Made by a program: the position numbers and the translations under genes | Shown here: positions 6,372 through 15,332 of the stretch, piece after piece | Layout: every line of letters starts with the position of its first letter | How positions within the stretch are numbered: position 1 is the first letter of the stretch | The notes under the pieces: model-generated | Seen by the model: the letters and a program-made list of their open reading frames with translations, nothing else | Told to the model about the DNA's origin: nothing | The model's database searches: none | DNA from: WGMK01 sp046047315 | Lineage (GTDB): Bacteria > Hydrogenedentota > Hydrogenedentia > Hydrogenedentales > JAEUWI01 | Length of the DNA stretch: 17,142 nucleotides | Direction: 5' to 3' | NCBI GenBank assembly: GCA_046047315.1 | Contig: JBJOID010000226.1 | Span: 1-17,142 of the forward strand

Positions 6372-7373
6372 TCACGAAGGCAAGCGGGGCTTGAGGAACT
6401 CCAAGATTTTATCCGCTGCGAGCGCGTGCCCGGCCGTCGTCGGGTGAATCATGTCGGCAAGCAGGGCGTCCATGCCTGCTTCCGTGAATGCAGGATGCAG
6501 ATTCAGGACGTCGATGCCAAGGCCTTCCAACAAGTGCGTCTGAGTTTCGGCGTGTATGCCTCCTGCGTCGTTCTTGTCGGGGAAGACGACCGTCACCAGC
6601 GGGACCCCTGCTTCTTTAGCCAGGGAAGCCATGCCTTCGTAGCTGCGTTGCACCAGCGATTTATCCGCACGGCTTTCCCGCCAGAGCATCCACCGAAGCT
6701 TGGCGAAGTCGTAGGTGCGCGACCAGGTGCGCGTGAAGTGCCGCCATAATCCTGCGTCGTATCCGATCTGGTTGTCATTGGAACAATAGCCCACCAGAAT
6801 TAGATCGGGATGGTAGGCCATGCCTTTCGAGCGCAGCAGTTCCAGTTCCTGCGCCGCGTTGTAGCCGCCCACGCCTAGGTTATAGACCTCATAACGGCGG
6901 CCCGTGGGAGCGGTCTCGTTCAGCCGTTGTTCGAGAATCTCTGGGTAAATCTCGTTCTGGCGTTGCAGCCAGCCGAAGGTTACGGAATCGCCGATGACGA
7001 TGATACGGTAGACATCCTTGGGCTTCTCGAGGCTAAACTCGCCATCGCGAAAGCCGTGGCTGTTGATCTCTATCTCCTCGCTTAGCTTGACGCCGGGGCG
7101 CAATTCATAAACGAGATGGGGGTTGTCCGATTTGACATGGACGATGCTGTTGCCATCGTCCTGCCACTTGAAGCGCTCAAAGTTCGCGGGATCCACATCC
7201 CATGCCGCGCCATCCACGGTCGGGTCTTGTTGCACGAAGATCCCGGCGCGAAGCAGCAACGCATGCTCATAACGCGCGAGTATCCATTCGCAGAGGGCAA
7301 ATGCAACGAGCAGCGACACGCCAAGCAAAGCGGCATTGGCCAGCCAGGCGGGTCGCCCTGATGGTGCCGCCAT
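6372..7373 (-). CDS. TM-anchored SGNH/GDSL hydrolase (linked to mutS)
   Basis: This is a 333-residue SGNH-fold esterase or acyltransferase-like protein. One TM segment (about 11-32) anchors it, with the catalytic domain probably outside. A pre-motif NSHGFRDGEF (104-113) leads into VYRIIVIGDSVTFGW, where Ser130 is the nucleophile of block I. Gly170 in GVGGYN is block II, Asn199 in YCSNDN is block III, and Asp307 with His310 in DMIHPTTAG completes the triad (block V). This arrangement is common in hydrolases that de-acylate or acylate cell-surface polysaccharides. The start ATG is one nucleotide after the mutS TAG, with AGGT just upstream, so it is co-transcribed with mutS. Its stop is 6 nt from the convergent alpha/beta hydrolase, and no terminator lies between. 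It shares layout with the SGNH protein at 15333-16931. Confidence 0.87.
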   Translation of the reverse strand: MAAPSGRPAWLANAALLGVSLLVAFALCEWILARYEHALLLRAGIFVQQDPTVDGAAWDVDPANFERFKWQDDGNSIVHVKSDNPHLVYELRPGVKLSEEIEINSHGFRDGEFSLEKPKDVYRIIVIGDSVTFGWLQRQNEIYPEILEQRLNETAPTGRRYEVYNLGVGGYNAAQELELLRSKGMAYHPDLILVGYCSNDNQIGYDAGLWRHFTRTWSRTYDFAKLRWMLWRESRADKSLVQRSYEGMASLAKEAGVPLVTVVFPDKNDAGGIHAETQTHLLEGLGIDVLNLHPAFTEAGMDALLADMIHPTTAGHALAADKILEFLKPRLPS

Positions 7374-7374
7374 G

Positions 7375-10014
7375 CTACCTGCCGTCCCGGGGTCGGTTCA
7401 TGAGGTGCTTGAGGTGGTACACGAACTCATGTGCTTCACGGGGGCTCAGGGTGTCTGGTTCAACGAGCGAGAGCTCCTTCTCGACGGCGGAGGGCTCGGC
7501 TGGACCTGCGGGGCCAAAGAGGTACATCTGCTGCGGCAGACCCGCGCTGGCAGGGTTGCCCGCCTCCAGGGATTCCAGTATCGCACGGGCCCGGCGAATC
7601 ACGCTGTTGGGCAGACCTGCCAGCTTGGCCACCTGAATGCCATAACTGTGATCCGCGCCGCCTTCGACGATACGGTAAAGAAACACCACGCGCTCGCCCC
7701 ATTCGCGCACAGCCACGTTGAGGTTCTTGGCGCGTTCCAGCTTGTCGCCAAGCTCCGTGAGTTCATGGTAGTGCGTGGCGAAAAGCGTCTTGGCGCGTAT
7801 GTGGTCATGGATGTGTTCTGCCACCGACCATGCGATGCTGATGCCATCGAAGGTCGAAGTGCCGCGCCCTATCTCGTCAAGCACGAGGAGGCTCTGCGCC
7901 GTCGCGGTATTGAGGATGTTGGCCGTTTCGATCATCTCGACCATGAAGGTGCTCTCGCCCCGGGCCAGGTTGTCCGAAGCGCCAACGCGGGTGAAGATGC
8001 GATCGACCAAGCCAATGCGGGCGCGGCGTGCCGGCACGAAGGAGCCGATCTGCGCCATCAAGGTGATAAGGGCGACCTGCCGCAGATACGTGCTTTTGCC
8101 CGCCATGTTGGGGCCGGTGACGATGTGCAGCGCGGAGGCATCGGGGTCCAGCCGGGTATCGTTCGGCACGAACTCGCTGGATTTCATGAGATGCTCCACC
8201 ACGGGATGACGGCCATCCTCGATGTGGATGGCGCCACTCGTGTCGAGCTCGGGCTTGGTGTAACTCTTTGCCGCTGCGACCTCGGCCAGGGAGGTCAGGA
8301 CATCGAGCGTGGACAGGGCCTCGGCGGTGCCGTAGATACGCGCGGCCTGCGCGGCTACGCGCTCCCGGAGCTTCACGAATACGCTGTACTCGAAGGACTG
8401 TAGCCGCTCTTCGGCGCTGAGGATTTCCTCCTCGCGCTCCTTCATGGCCGGAGTGATGTAGCGCTCGGCGTTGACGAGGGTCTGCTTGCGGATGTAGTCG
8501 GCGGGGACTAGATGGGCGTTGCCCTTCGACACTTCGATGAAATAGCCGAAGACCTTGTTGTAGCCGATCTTCAAGTTGCCAATGCCGGTGCGAGCGCGCT
8601 CCCCCGCCTGCATGGCGGCTATCCAGTCTTTCCCGCCGCGAACAAGGCCCCGGAGGCGGTCTAGCTCGGGGTCGAAGCCGTCACGTATCAGGTTGCCTTC
8701 GTTCAGCGCCAGGGGCGGTTCATCGACGATGGCGCTGGCAATCCATTCGCTCACATCGTGGAGTGGATCGAGGGCGCTCCGCAATTCCGCGAGCAGGCCG
8801 GCATCGACGCCCGCGAGGAGTTCCAGCAGACTGGGGACCTGCCCCAGCGATACCTCGAGCGCCTTCAAGTCCCGGGCGTTGCCTGACTTCGCCGTGAGTC
8901 TGCCCATGAGGCGCTCGATGTCCGCGATGCCCTTGAGGTGATCGCGGAGGGAGAGGCGAAGCCCTGCGTCATCGTGGATGGCCTCGACGGCATTGAGGCG
9001 GTTGCAAAGCGCGGCGGCATCGAGAAGCGGGTGCAAAATCCAGAAGCGCATCTTGCGCCCGCCCATGCTGGTGAGGGTGCGGTCGAGCACGCCGAGCAGG
9101 GTGCTGCGCCGTGATTTTTCCCCGAGCGACTCGACGAGCTCGAGGTTGCGCTGGGTGTTCCCATCGAGCACAACGTAGCCCGAGGGGCTGTATCGGCGGG
9201 GCAGCTGCAGGTGGGGCACGGTTTCGCGCTGGGTTTGGCGCACATAGGACAGCACCGCCCCGGCGCAGGCGGCTGCCGCGGGCTCGTCCTCCAGACCGAC
9301 CCCCTTCAGGGTCTGCAATTCAAAGAGGTCCAGCAGCAGGTCGCGGCTGTTCTGCGGGTCGAATTCGTTGTGGCTGCGGCGCGTGAAGGTGATGTGTGGA
9401 AAGGAGCCGCTGAGTCGGGAAAGGAGCGGAGCCTCCAGCATTTCCGGGTAGAGAACTTCGCGCGGATTCATGCGCACGAGCTCGTCGACGAGGGTTTGTT
9501 CGAGATTGCCCTCGACCCGAGCCACCAGGAACTCACCGGTGGTGACGTCGACGAAGGCGAGTCCCGCATCATCGTTCATCACCGAGAGCGCCGCGAGATA
9601 ACTGTTGGAGCGATCATCAAGCAGGTCGGGCTCGGTCACGGTGCCGGGGGTGATGGTGCGAATCACCTCGCGCTTGACGATGCCCTTCGCTTCCTTGGGG
9701 TCCTCCACTTGATCGCAGATGGCGATGGTGCGTCCTGCCTGGATGGCCTTGGCCACGTAGCCATCCACGGCGCGCACGGGCACCCCCGCCATGGGGATGC
9801 GCTGCTCCTGCGAGTCGCCGTCACGCGAGGTGAGCGTGATGCCGAGAAGCTCGGCGGCTTCAAGCGCGTCCTCGAAGAACAGCTCGTAAAAGTCGCCCAT
9901 GCGAAAAAAGAGCAACGCATCGCCCGCTTCGGCCTTGGCCTGCATGAACTGGCGCACCATGGGCGTCACCCGGTCGGGCCGCACGTCGGCAAGCTTGAGC
10001 CATGATTTCTGCAT
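7375..10014 (-). CDS. mutS: DNA mismatch repair protein MutS
   Basis: This is an 879-residue MutS1, full length for the family. It binds mismatches as a dimer and starts methyl- or nick-directed repair. The N-terminal mismatch-binding domain carries FFRMGDFYELF, with the diagnostic Phe42-Tyr43-Glu44 (F-x-E) that wedges the mismatch. The connector, lever and clamp regions follow. The C-terminal ABC ATPase has the Walker A GPNMAGKS (634-641), the ARGESTFMVEM signature (684-694), the Walker B VLDEIGRGTSTFDG (Asp713-Glu714), and the FATHYHELTEL His switch. The helix-turn-helix dimer element LPNSVIRRARAILESLE is present. The ATG at 10014 gives the expected N-terminus; only a weak AGAAG-like ribosome site precedes it. 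It lies 69 nt after the oxidoreductase gene and one nucleotide before the SGNH hydrolase. No mutL is in the window. Confidence 0.99.
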   Translation of the reverse strand: MQKSWLKLADVRPDRVTPMVRQFMQAKAEAGDALLFFRMGDFYELFFEDALEAAELLGITLTSRDGDSQEQRIPMAGVPVRAVDGYVAKAIQAGRTIAICDQVEDPKEAKGIVKREVIRTITPGTVTEPDLLDDRSNSYLAALSVMNDDAGLAFVDVTTGEFLVARVEGNLEQTLVDELVRMNPREVLYPEMLEAPLLSRLSGSFPHITFTRRSHNEFDPQNSRDLLLDLFELQTLKGVGLEDEPAAAACAGAVLSYVRQTQRETVPHLQLPRRYSPSGYVVLDGNTQRNLELVESLGEKSRRSTLLGVLDRTLTSMGGRKMRFWILHPLLDAAALCNRLNAVEAIHDDAGLRLSLRDHLKGIADIERLMGRLTAKSGNARDLKALEVSLGQVPSLLELLAGVDAGLLAELRSALDPLHDVSEWIASAIVDEPPLALNEGNLIRDGFDPELDRLRGLVRGGKDWIAAMQAGERARTGIGNLKIGYNKVFGYFIEVSKGNAHLVPADYIRKQTLVNAERYITPAMKEREEEILSAEERLQSFEYSVFVKLRERVAAQAARIYGTAEALSTLDVLTSLAEVAAAKSYTKPELDTSGAIHIEDGRHPVVEHLMKSSEFVPNDTRLDPDASALHIVTGPNMAGKSTYLRQVALITLMAQIGSFVPARRARIGLVDRIFTRVGASDNLARGESTFMVEMIETANILNTATAQSLLVLDEIGRGTSTFDGISIAWSVAEHIHDHIRAKTLFATHYHELTELGDKLERAKNLNVAVREWGERVVFLYRIVEGGADHSYGIQVAKLAGLPNSVIRRARAILESLEAGNPASAGLPQQMYLFGPAGPAEPSAVEKELSLVEPDTLSPREAHEFVYHLKHLMNRPRDGR

Positions 10015-10083
10015 CGTGAACTTCTACTTCAGTGTACTTTGTGAGCAGGTTGGTGCGAAGTCTTTCAAGAGTGGTCTGACAAA

Positions 10084-11460
10084 TCATGTTCCTGTCAAGC
10101 AAGGTATGGCCCAGGCACCGCGTCCATCACGCCTGGCAAGCAGATCGGCTGAGGCAGCGTGGTCGTCATGAAAGTACTGGGTGGCCGAATCGATATTCAG
10201 GGCACGACCAAGGCGATAACTGATGTTGCCATAGTGGCAAAGAAGTGTAGATTTGAAGCCCTCATTCAGACTGGTGGCAGGTTTCGCATTACCACGCAGG
10301 CATTCCAGGAAATTCTCCACGTGCAATTCATCAGCACGCCTTGAGTCGAACCTTTCAACAGACTGCCCGTTGCCATCAAAAGCTTCCCAGCCGCCACCGT
10401 GTCTTGCGAGAAGCAACTGCTGGCGTGTTCCATAAAACTCTATGCGCGTTCCGTTAAAGGGCCAAGGTGTGTCCACCGTCTGGGAAGCCACATGCGGATC
10501 TTTTTTCATGTACTTCGTCCATAGCATCTGCTCCAAGGATACGGTCAAGCCGGGAAAGTCATAGAGCACAGTCTGCGTGTCGGGGGTCTCTTGCGTATCA
10601 TCGAAATTGAACTTACCGCCGCTGCTGTAGACTTTTGAGGGCAGATCGAGGTCAAGGAGATAGCGCACGATATCGAACTGGTGCACGGCGTCATTCATGA
10701 TGTCGCCGCCCGAGTACTCCCAGAACCAGTGCCAGTTGTAGTGAAAGTGATGTGGGTGATACGGGCGATCCGCTGCAGGCCCGAGCCAAAGATCGTAGTT
10801 GACACCTTCAGGCAAATCCGCCTTAGAATTCGGACTCAGGGGAGGTCTTGCCTTGTTGTTTAGGACCCTCACGAAATGAACGTTTCCAAGAGCCCCTGAT
10901 TCAATGTATTCCTTCGCCGCACGAATGCAGGGCATACTGCGATTCTGTAGTCCTGCCTGCACAACGGAGCCACTGGCCTGTTCTGCGGCGAGCATCTGCT
11001 GGCCCTCCCAAATATTGTGGCAAACGGGCTTCTCAACGTAGACATGCTTGCCCGCCTGGCAGGCACGGATGGAAGCAAGTGCATGCCAATGATCGGGTGT
11101 TGCGACGACAAGTGCGTCTAATTCGGGGAGATCCAGCACGCGCCGGAAATCTTGTTCACAGACAGGGGCAACGGCTCGGTGTTCGGAGAGTTTCGCTGAA
11201 GCATGACGAAAGAGTTTGCTGTCAGGATCAACGAGGTAGGCAACGTCTACGCCATGTTGCTGAACGAACATGGAAAGCAGTTCTGAACCGCGGTTCCTCA
11301 CGCCCATCAGCCCCAGCGTGATTTTTTCGTTGGCACCAAGGGTATTGACCGAAAAGGCGGGCGAAGCGGCAATCGCCATAGAGGTACTAAACGCAAGGAA
11401 GTCGCGGCGGTTCAGGCTTCCCGTCGAATTCTTCTTATGGGCACGTTTGCTCGCTGTCAT
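10084..11460 (-). CDS. Tat-exported Gfo/Idh/MocA family oxidoreductase
   Basis: This is a 458-residue protein with a twin-arginine signal (NRRDFLAF at about 17-24, hydrophobic core, cut near residue 36-44) followed by a Gfo/Idh/MocA oxidoreductase. The Rossmann part begins ITLGLMGVRNRGSE, continues with ALVVATPDHWHA, and has the family EKP motif in HVYVEKPVCHN. The C-terminal alpha/beta domain carries GGDIMNDAVHQFDIVRYLL with the usual Asp and His. Exported members are numerous in Planctomycetota and relatives and act on sugars with tightly bound NAD(P); the sugar is unknown here. A GGGAG ribosome site lies about 9 nt before the ATG. It starts 23 nt after hisS and precedes mutS by 69 nt. Base composition is visibly lower in GC than its neighbours (for example 29 of 60 bases are G or C at 10201-10260), which suggests a separate origin. 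Confidence 0.93.
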   Translation of the reverse strand: MTASKRAHKKNSTGSLNRRDFLAFSTSMAIAASPAFSVNTLGANEKITLGLMGVRNRGSELLSMFVQQHGVDVAYLVDPDSKLFRHASAKLSEHRAVAPVCEQDFRRVLDLPELDALVVATPDHWHALASIRACQAGKHVYVEKPVCHNIWEGQQMLAAEQASGSVVQAGLQNRSMPCIRAAKEYIESGALGNVHFVRVLNNKARPPLSPNSKADLPEGVNYDLWLGPAADRPYHPHHFHYNWHWFWEYSGGDIMNDAVHQFDIVRYLLDLDLPSKVYSSGGKFNFDDTQETPDTQTVLYDFPGLTVSLEQMLWTKYMKKDPHVASQTVDTPWPFNGTRIEFYGTRQQLLLARHGGGWEAFDGNGQSVERFDSRRADELHVENFLECLRGNAKPATSLNEGFKSTLLCHYGNISYRLGRALNIDSATQYFHDDHAASADLLARRDGRGAWAIPCLTGT

Positions 11461-11483
11461 GGTCTCGCTCTCCCTTCAGGGTT

Positions 11484-12926
11484 TCAGCGCAGTAACTCGC
11501 GAACCGTCGCCACCATCTCCCCTCGGGGAACGGTTTGCTGGCCGGTCTTGCCAGCTTCTCGGTAGGCGTCCCGGTCTTCGATTTCCTCGCGGGCGGCCTT
11601 GCCGTATTGCAGGTCCTTGATGGAGACCGTGCCGTTGTCGATTTCATCCTCGCCGAGAATGACCGCCACGGGAATGCCGTAGTGGTCGGCGTGGCTGAGC
11701 TGGTTGCCCATTTGCATCTTGTTCTTGGCGGCGAGGAAGGTCTCGGTCGCAATGCCGGCGCCGCGCAACTCGGTGGCGACCCGCAGGGTCTCCGCGCGTT
11801 TGACGTTGCCGGTGGTTACCACGAGCACCTGCACCGGGGTGCGCACGGGCTCGATGCAGCCGAGGTGGGTCAAGGCGGCCAGCAGACGGTCGAGCCCGAC
11901 GGACATGCCCGTGCAGGCAATGGGACGATTCATGAATCGCTGCACCAGCTGGTTGTAGCGTCCTCCCCCCATGACCGAGCCAAACTGGGGGGCGGACGGG
12001 ATGATCATTTCGAAAACCGGTCCCGTGTAGTAATCGAGTCCACGCGCGAGGCTGGGATCAAACACCGCATGCGCCTCGTCCACGTCGAGCGCCTCGAGGG
12101 CCTCGGCCAGCTCCGTCATTTCCTTGAGCGCCTGCTGGGTCAATTCGCTGTAGGGCATGCGTTCCGAGAGGTGCGCGACGGTCTCCGCGCGCGTTGCGCC
12201 TTTGATGGCTATGAAGTCGAGGATGCGGTCGATGGCGCGCGCATCGAGCCCTACCCCCGGAATGGGGTCACCGGAATCGTCCACACGCCCGTCCGCCAAT
12301 TCACGGCGAATGTTGTCTTCGCCAACCTTCTGCAGCTTGTCGATGACACGCAGCACGTGCTTCTGCTTGGCGATATCGTGAATGCCGCAGTCCGCGAGGA
12401 GCGCATCGATGAGCTTCCGATTGTTGATCAGGATTCGGTGGTCGGGGGCCTGTGCGGCCTCGGTCATCACACGGCTCATTACCGAGATGATCTCCGCATC
12501 GATGGCCACGACGTCGGAACCGGCGGCGTCGATGTCGAACTGGGTGAACTGACGGAAGCGCCCGGGGGCTGGCTTGTCCGCGCGCCACACCGGGCCGATG
12601 GCGTACCGCTTAAACGGCGGCTTCAGCTTGTCCGGGTACTGCGCAAGCGTCCGCGCAAAGGGGACGGTAAGGTCGAATCGCAGGGCTATCTCCTCTTCCT
12701 CTGGACTTTGCAGGCGAAAGAGCTCCTTGTTGGTGTTTTCGCCCCCCGTGCCCAGCAAGGTTTCAAGGTATTCCAGGGCGGGCGTGTCCAGCGGAGAAAA
12801 GCCGTAGCGCTCAAAGATGGTTTCAATCCGGGCGATCAGGCGCTTCCGGGGGATGAGATCCTCGGGAAGAATATCCTGAAAACCGCGCAACAGACGCGGC
12901 TCCACCAGTTGGTTTTTCTTGGACAT
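11484..12926 (-). CDS. hisS: Histidyl-tRNA synthetase
   Basis: This 480-residue class II synthetase charges tRNA-His. The frame extends to an upstream start at 13049, but the ATG at 12926 is preferred: GGAG lies about 7 nt upstream, and the protein then starts MSKKNQLVEPRLLRGFQDI as the family does. A good promoter also lies inside the extra stretch. Family marks are LRFDLTVPFAR (82-92), motif 2 with YAIGPVWRADKPAPGRFRQF (108-127), the HisA box ARGLDYYTGP (295-303) and motif 3 MSVGLDRLL (341-349). The C-terminal anticodon-binding domain follows (about 365-480). It carries a longer-than-usual tail ending TVPRGEMVATVRELL, reminiscent of the longer HisRS forms. It heads the minus-strand run that continues into the oxidoreductase, mutS and SGNH genes. 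Confidence 0.98.
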   Translation of the reverse strand: MSKKNQLVEPRLLRGFQDILPEDLIPRKRLIARIETIFERYGFSPLDTPALEYLETLLGTGGENTNKELFRLQSPEEEEIALRFDLTVPFARTLAQYPDKLKPPFKRYAIGPVWRADKPAPGRFRQFTQFDIDAAGSDVVAIDAEIISVMSRVMTEAAQAPDHRILINNRKLIDALLADCGIHDIAKQKHVLRVIDKLQKVGEDNIRRELADGRVDDSGDPIPGVGLDARAIDRILDFIAIKGATRAETVAHLSERMPYSELTQQALKEMTELAEALEALDVDEAHAVFDPSLARGLDYYTGPVFEMIIPSAPQFGSVMGGGRYNQLVQRFMNRPIACTGMSVGLDRLLAALTHLGCIEPVRTPVQVLVVTTGNVKRAETLRVATELRGAGIATETFLAAKNKMQMGNQLSHADHYGIPVAVILGEDEIDNGTVSIKDLQYGKAAREEIEDRDAYREAGKTGQQTVPRGEMVATVRELLR

Positions 12927-12961
12927 GGGCGACTCCAATCTACCCGTAAAGACAAACCCGG

Positions 12962-12991
12962 AGCATAGCAAAGGGGTGAAAGAGCGGTCAA
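12962..12991 (-). promoter_or_regulatory. Candidate proximal hisS promoter
   Basis: On the minus strand there is TTGACC (12991-12986), an 18-nt spacer, and TATGCT (12967-12962), giving a leader of about 30 nt before the hisS ATG at 12926. The -35 matches five of six consensus bases and the -10 four of six. It supports the shorter hisS start. Confidence 0.5.
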
Positions 12992-13014
12992 AGCTCCATC
13001 GTAGAATGCGTAGA

Positions 13015-13042
13015 TTTATAACCCGCATGCTACTTTCAGCAA
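13015..13042 (-). promoter_or_regulatory. Candidate distal hisS promoter
   Basis: On the minus strand there is TTGCTG (13042-13037), a 16-nt spacer, and TATAAA (13020-13015), about 50 bp upstream of the proximal hisS promoter. The two could act in tandem. This one lies just before the helicase start on the other strand. Confidence 0.33.
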
Positions 13043-13048
13043 GGCACA

Positions 13049-15277
13049 ATGGACGCGGGCGCGATCGATTGTTACAATGCCGCCCCTTTTCCCGCCGGGG
13101 CGCCGAAATTGAGTCGTGACCTATCCACAGAGCCGCACCTGCGCGGGTTGAATCCCCGTCAATTGGAGGCGGTGATGCATACCGAAGGGCCCCTGCTGGT
13201 GCTGGCCGGGGCGGGCAGCGGCAAGACCCGGGTGATCACCTGCCGCGTGGGGCAGCTCATCGCGACGGGCCGGGCCGAGCCGTCTCAGATTCTCGCGGTA
13301 ACCTTCACGAACAAGGCTGCCAACGAAATGCGCGAGCGCCTGCGGGGCCTCATTGGCGAGGGCGCCGCGTCGCCGGTGCGCATCAGCACCTTTCACTCCT
13401 ATTGCCTGAACGTATTGCGCGAGCATTGCGAGCACATTGGCTACCGCAAGAATTTCAGCATTGCGGGGGAAGGAGACTCACGCGCGCTGATGCGGCGTGT
13501 GGTGGACGACCTGCCCACCCGTGAGGGCTTTAGTCCGGGCATCTTCCATGCGGAGATCAGCCTCTACAAGAACCGCAACGAATCGCCCGATCCGGAGCTC
13601 AAGCGTCCCGTGGCCACGGCCACCGAGGAGCGCTATGTCGAGCACATGCACACGGTTTTCCAGCGCTACAACGCGGCGCTCCGCGCGGCGAACTCGATGG
13701 ACTTCGACGACCTGATGCTCCAGACGCTGCGGCTATGGCGCGAGCATCCGCGTATCGGGAAGCATTGCCGAGACACGTTCCGCTATGTTCTCGTCGACGA
13801 GTACCAAGACACGAACCAGGTGCAGTTCGAGTTGATGAAATACCTCGTGCAGGACCACGAAAACCTGTGCGTGGTGGGGGACGACGACCAGTCGATCTAC
13901 GCATGGCGGGGGGCAGACTCCCGAATCATCCTCGACTTCGACAAGCACTTTCCCAAGGCCAGGGTGATCACGCTGGACCAGAACTACCGCAGTACCGAGA
14001 CGATCCTGCGGGCCGCGAACGCGGTGATTGGCAACAATGCCGCGCGCCGTGAGAAGCGGCTCTGGTCGGAACTGGGCAAAGGCAGGGCCATCGACTGGTT
14101 TGTCGTGGCGGATGAAGACGCGGAAGCCAAGGAGGCCATCGCTTGGCTGAGACTCATCCAGGAGAAGACGGGGGCCAAATGGAGCGACTTCGCCTTTCTC
14201 TACCGCTCGAACCAGCAATCGCAGTTGCTTGAGATTGCCCTGCGGCAGGCGGGAATTTCGTACGTGGTGATTGGCGGCCAGGACTTCTTCGAGCGCGCTG
14301 AAGTGCGCGATGTCATCAGTTACCTCAAGGTGATTGCCAATCCGCGCGACGAGGCGGCATTTCTCCGCGTGATCAACATGCCGCGGCGGGGCATAGGCGA
14401 CCACACGCTTCACCGCGTGCATGAACTGTGCATCGAGAAGAACTGCTCGCTCGGCCAGGCCCTGGCCGAGATACTCAAGGCGGGCAAAGAATCTCCTTCG
14501 GCCCAGCAGGAATTGCTCGACCCCGAGATGGGATTCTCTCCCGCCCAGCAATGGACGCGCACGGAGCAGGGCATCCGTGAGTTCCTGTCCATACTCAAGA
14601 CCTTCCGCGAGAAGTTTCAGGCGGCCGGTGGCAAGGACCTTCGCTCCATTGTGGAGGATCTCATTCTCGCGATTGACTATCGGGGTGAGTTGGAGCGCAC
14701 CTGTAAGAACAAGGCGCAGGTCGAGTCGCGCTGGGAGAACATTGAGTATGTGCTCAAGGCGGTGGGGGACTATGAGGCGCGCGCGAAGGAACCGAGCTTG
14801 CGGGGCTTCCTTGACGAGTCACACCTGACGGGTGACAACCCCATGCAGACCAAGGAAGAGCGGTTGAAGAAGGGGGTCACCCTGATGACCATCCATAGCG
14901 CGAAGGGGCTGGAGTTTCCTTTTGTGTTTCTTTTCGGCTGTGAAGAAGGGCTGATGCCACACAAGAAATCAATCGAACAAAACAGCATTGAAGAAGAGCG
15001 GCGTTTGTTCTACGTTGCGCTAACGCGGGGCAAGCGCCATGTGACTCTATTCGAATCCCTTTCACGAACGAGCAATGGCAAAGAGCGATTGACCGCGACT
15101 TCCCGGTTCATGAAGGAGATTCCGGCAGAGCTGCTGAATTCCCGGGTGCTTGCTGCGCGCGATGGTGTCGTAATGGGTTACGATGGACAGCCAGAGCAAG
15201 CGCCAAAGAATAACGTCGAAGTTGTTTTCAAGAAGCGCGGGCAAAAGAATGCTTCACGTAATTCGCAACGTTCCTAA
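13049..15277 (+). CDS. Rep/UvrD/PcrA-type ATP-dependent DNA helicase (Rep-like)
   Basis: This is a 742-residue superfamily 1A 3'-5' helicase that unwinds DNA at forks or during repair. All motifs are present: Walker A LAGAGSGKT (52-60), TFTNKAANEM (Ia), the Walker B VDEYQDTN (Asp250-Glu251), GDDDQSIYAWRGA (III), DQNYRSTETIL (IV), MTIHSAKGLEFPFVF (V) and EERRLFYVALTRGKRHV (VI). The end of the catalytic region (SRFMKEIPAELL) resembles E. coli Rep more than UvrD; a short basic tail follows. The start is uncertain. The ATG at 13049 has AAGG 5 nt upstream, but a promoter-like pair lies just inside the gene (13050-13078). If that is real, translation would start at the TTG at 13109, giving 722 residues and an N-terminus closer to the family. 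It is divergent from hisS. Confidence 0.95.
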   Translation: MDAGAIDCYNAAPFPAGAPKLSRDLSTEPHLRGLNPRQLEAVMHTEGPLLVLAGAGSGKTRVITCRVGQLIATGRAEPSQILAVTFTNKAANEMRERLRGLIGEGAASPVRISTFHSYCLNVLREHCEHIGYRKNFSIAGEGDSRALMRRVVDDLPTREGFSPGIFHAEISLYKNRNESPDPELKRPVATATEERYVEHMHTVFQRYNAALRAANSMDFDDLMLQTLRLWREHPRIGKHCRDTFRYVLVDEYQDTNQVQFELMKYLVQDHENLCVVGDDDQSIYAWRGADSRIILDFDKHFPKARVITLDQNYRSTETILRAANAVIGNNAARREKRLWSELGKGRAIDWFVVADEDAEAKEAIAWLRLIQEKTGAKWSDFAFLYRSNQQSQLLEIALRQAGISYVVIGGQDFFERAEVRDVISYLKVIANPRDEAAFLRVINMPRRGIGDHTLHRVHELCIEKNCSLGQALAEILKAGKESPSAQQELLDPEMGFSPAQQWTRTEQGIREFLSILKTFREKFQAAGGKDLRSIVEDLILAIDYRGELERTCKNKAQVESRWENIEYVLKAVGDYEARAKEPSLRGFLDESHLTGDNPMQTKEERLKKGVTLMTIHSAKGLEFPFVFLFGCEEGLMPHKKSIEQNSIEEERRLFYVALTRGKRHVTLFESLSRTSNGKERLTATSRFMKEIPAELLNSRVLAARDGVVMGYDGQPEQAPKNNVEVVFKKRGQKNASRNSQRS
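13050..13078 (+). promoter_or_regulatory. Candidate promoter overlapping the annotated helicase start
   Basis: TGGACG (13050-13055), a 17-nt spacer and TACAAT (13073-13078) form a fair sigma70-type promoter. It overlaps the first ten codons counted from the ATG at 13049. If active, it argues for the downstream TTG start at 13109. Confidence 0.35.
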
Positions 15278-15332
15278 CTTCGAGACGCAGAACTGACGGT
15301 ATGTGGGGAACAAATCATTAGAGGTAGCCAGT

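Noticed and set aside
7336..8403. Plus-strand 355-residue frame antisense to mutS
   Set aside because: It has no domain, and mutS is unambiguous; high GC at third positions opens such frames.
10015..10083. Possible mutS promoter (TTCGCA-17-TACACT) or terminator after the oxidoreductase
   Set aside because: The hexamers are weak and would leave a leader of only about 10 nt. No stem followed by a T-run is present.
11535..12968. Plus-strand 477-residue frame antisense to hisS
   Set aside because: Its length is striking, but it spans the whole of hisS, lacks a ribosome site and family match, and is explained by the codon bias of hisS.
13733..14551. Minus-strand 272-residue frame inside the helicase gene
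   Set aside because: It is antisense to the helicase motifs and has no features of its own.
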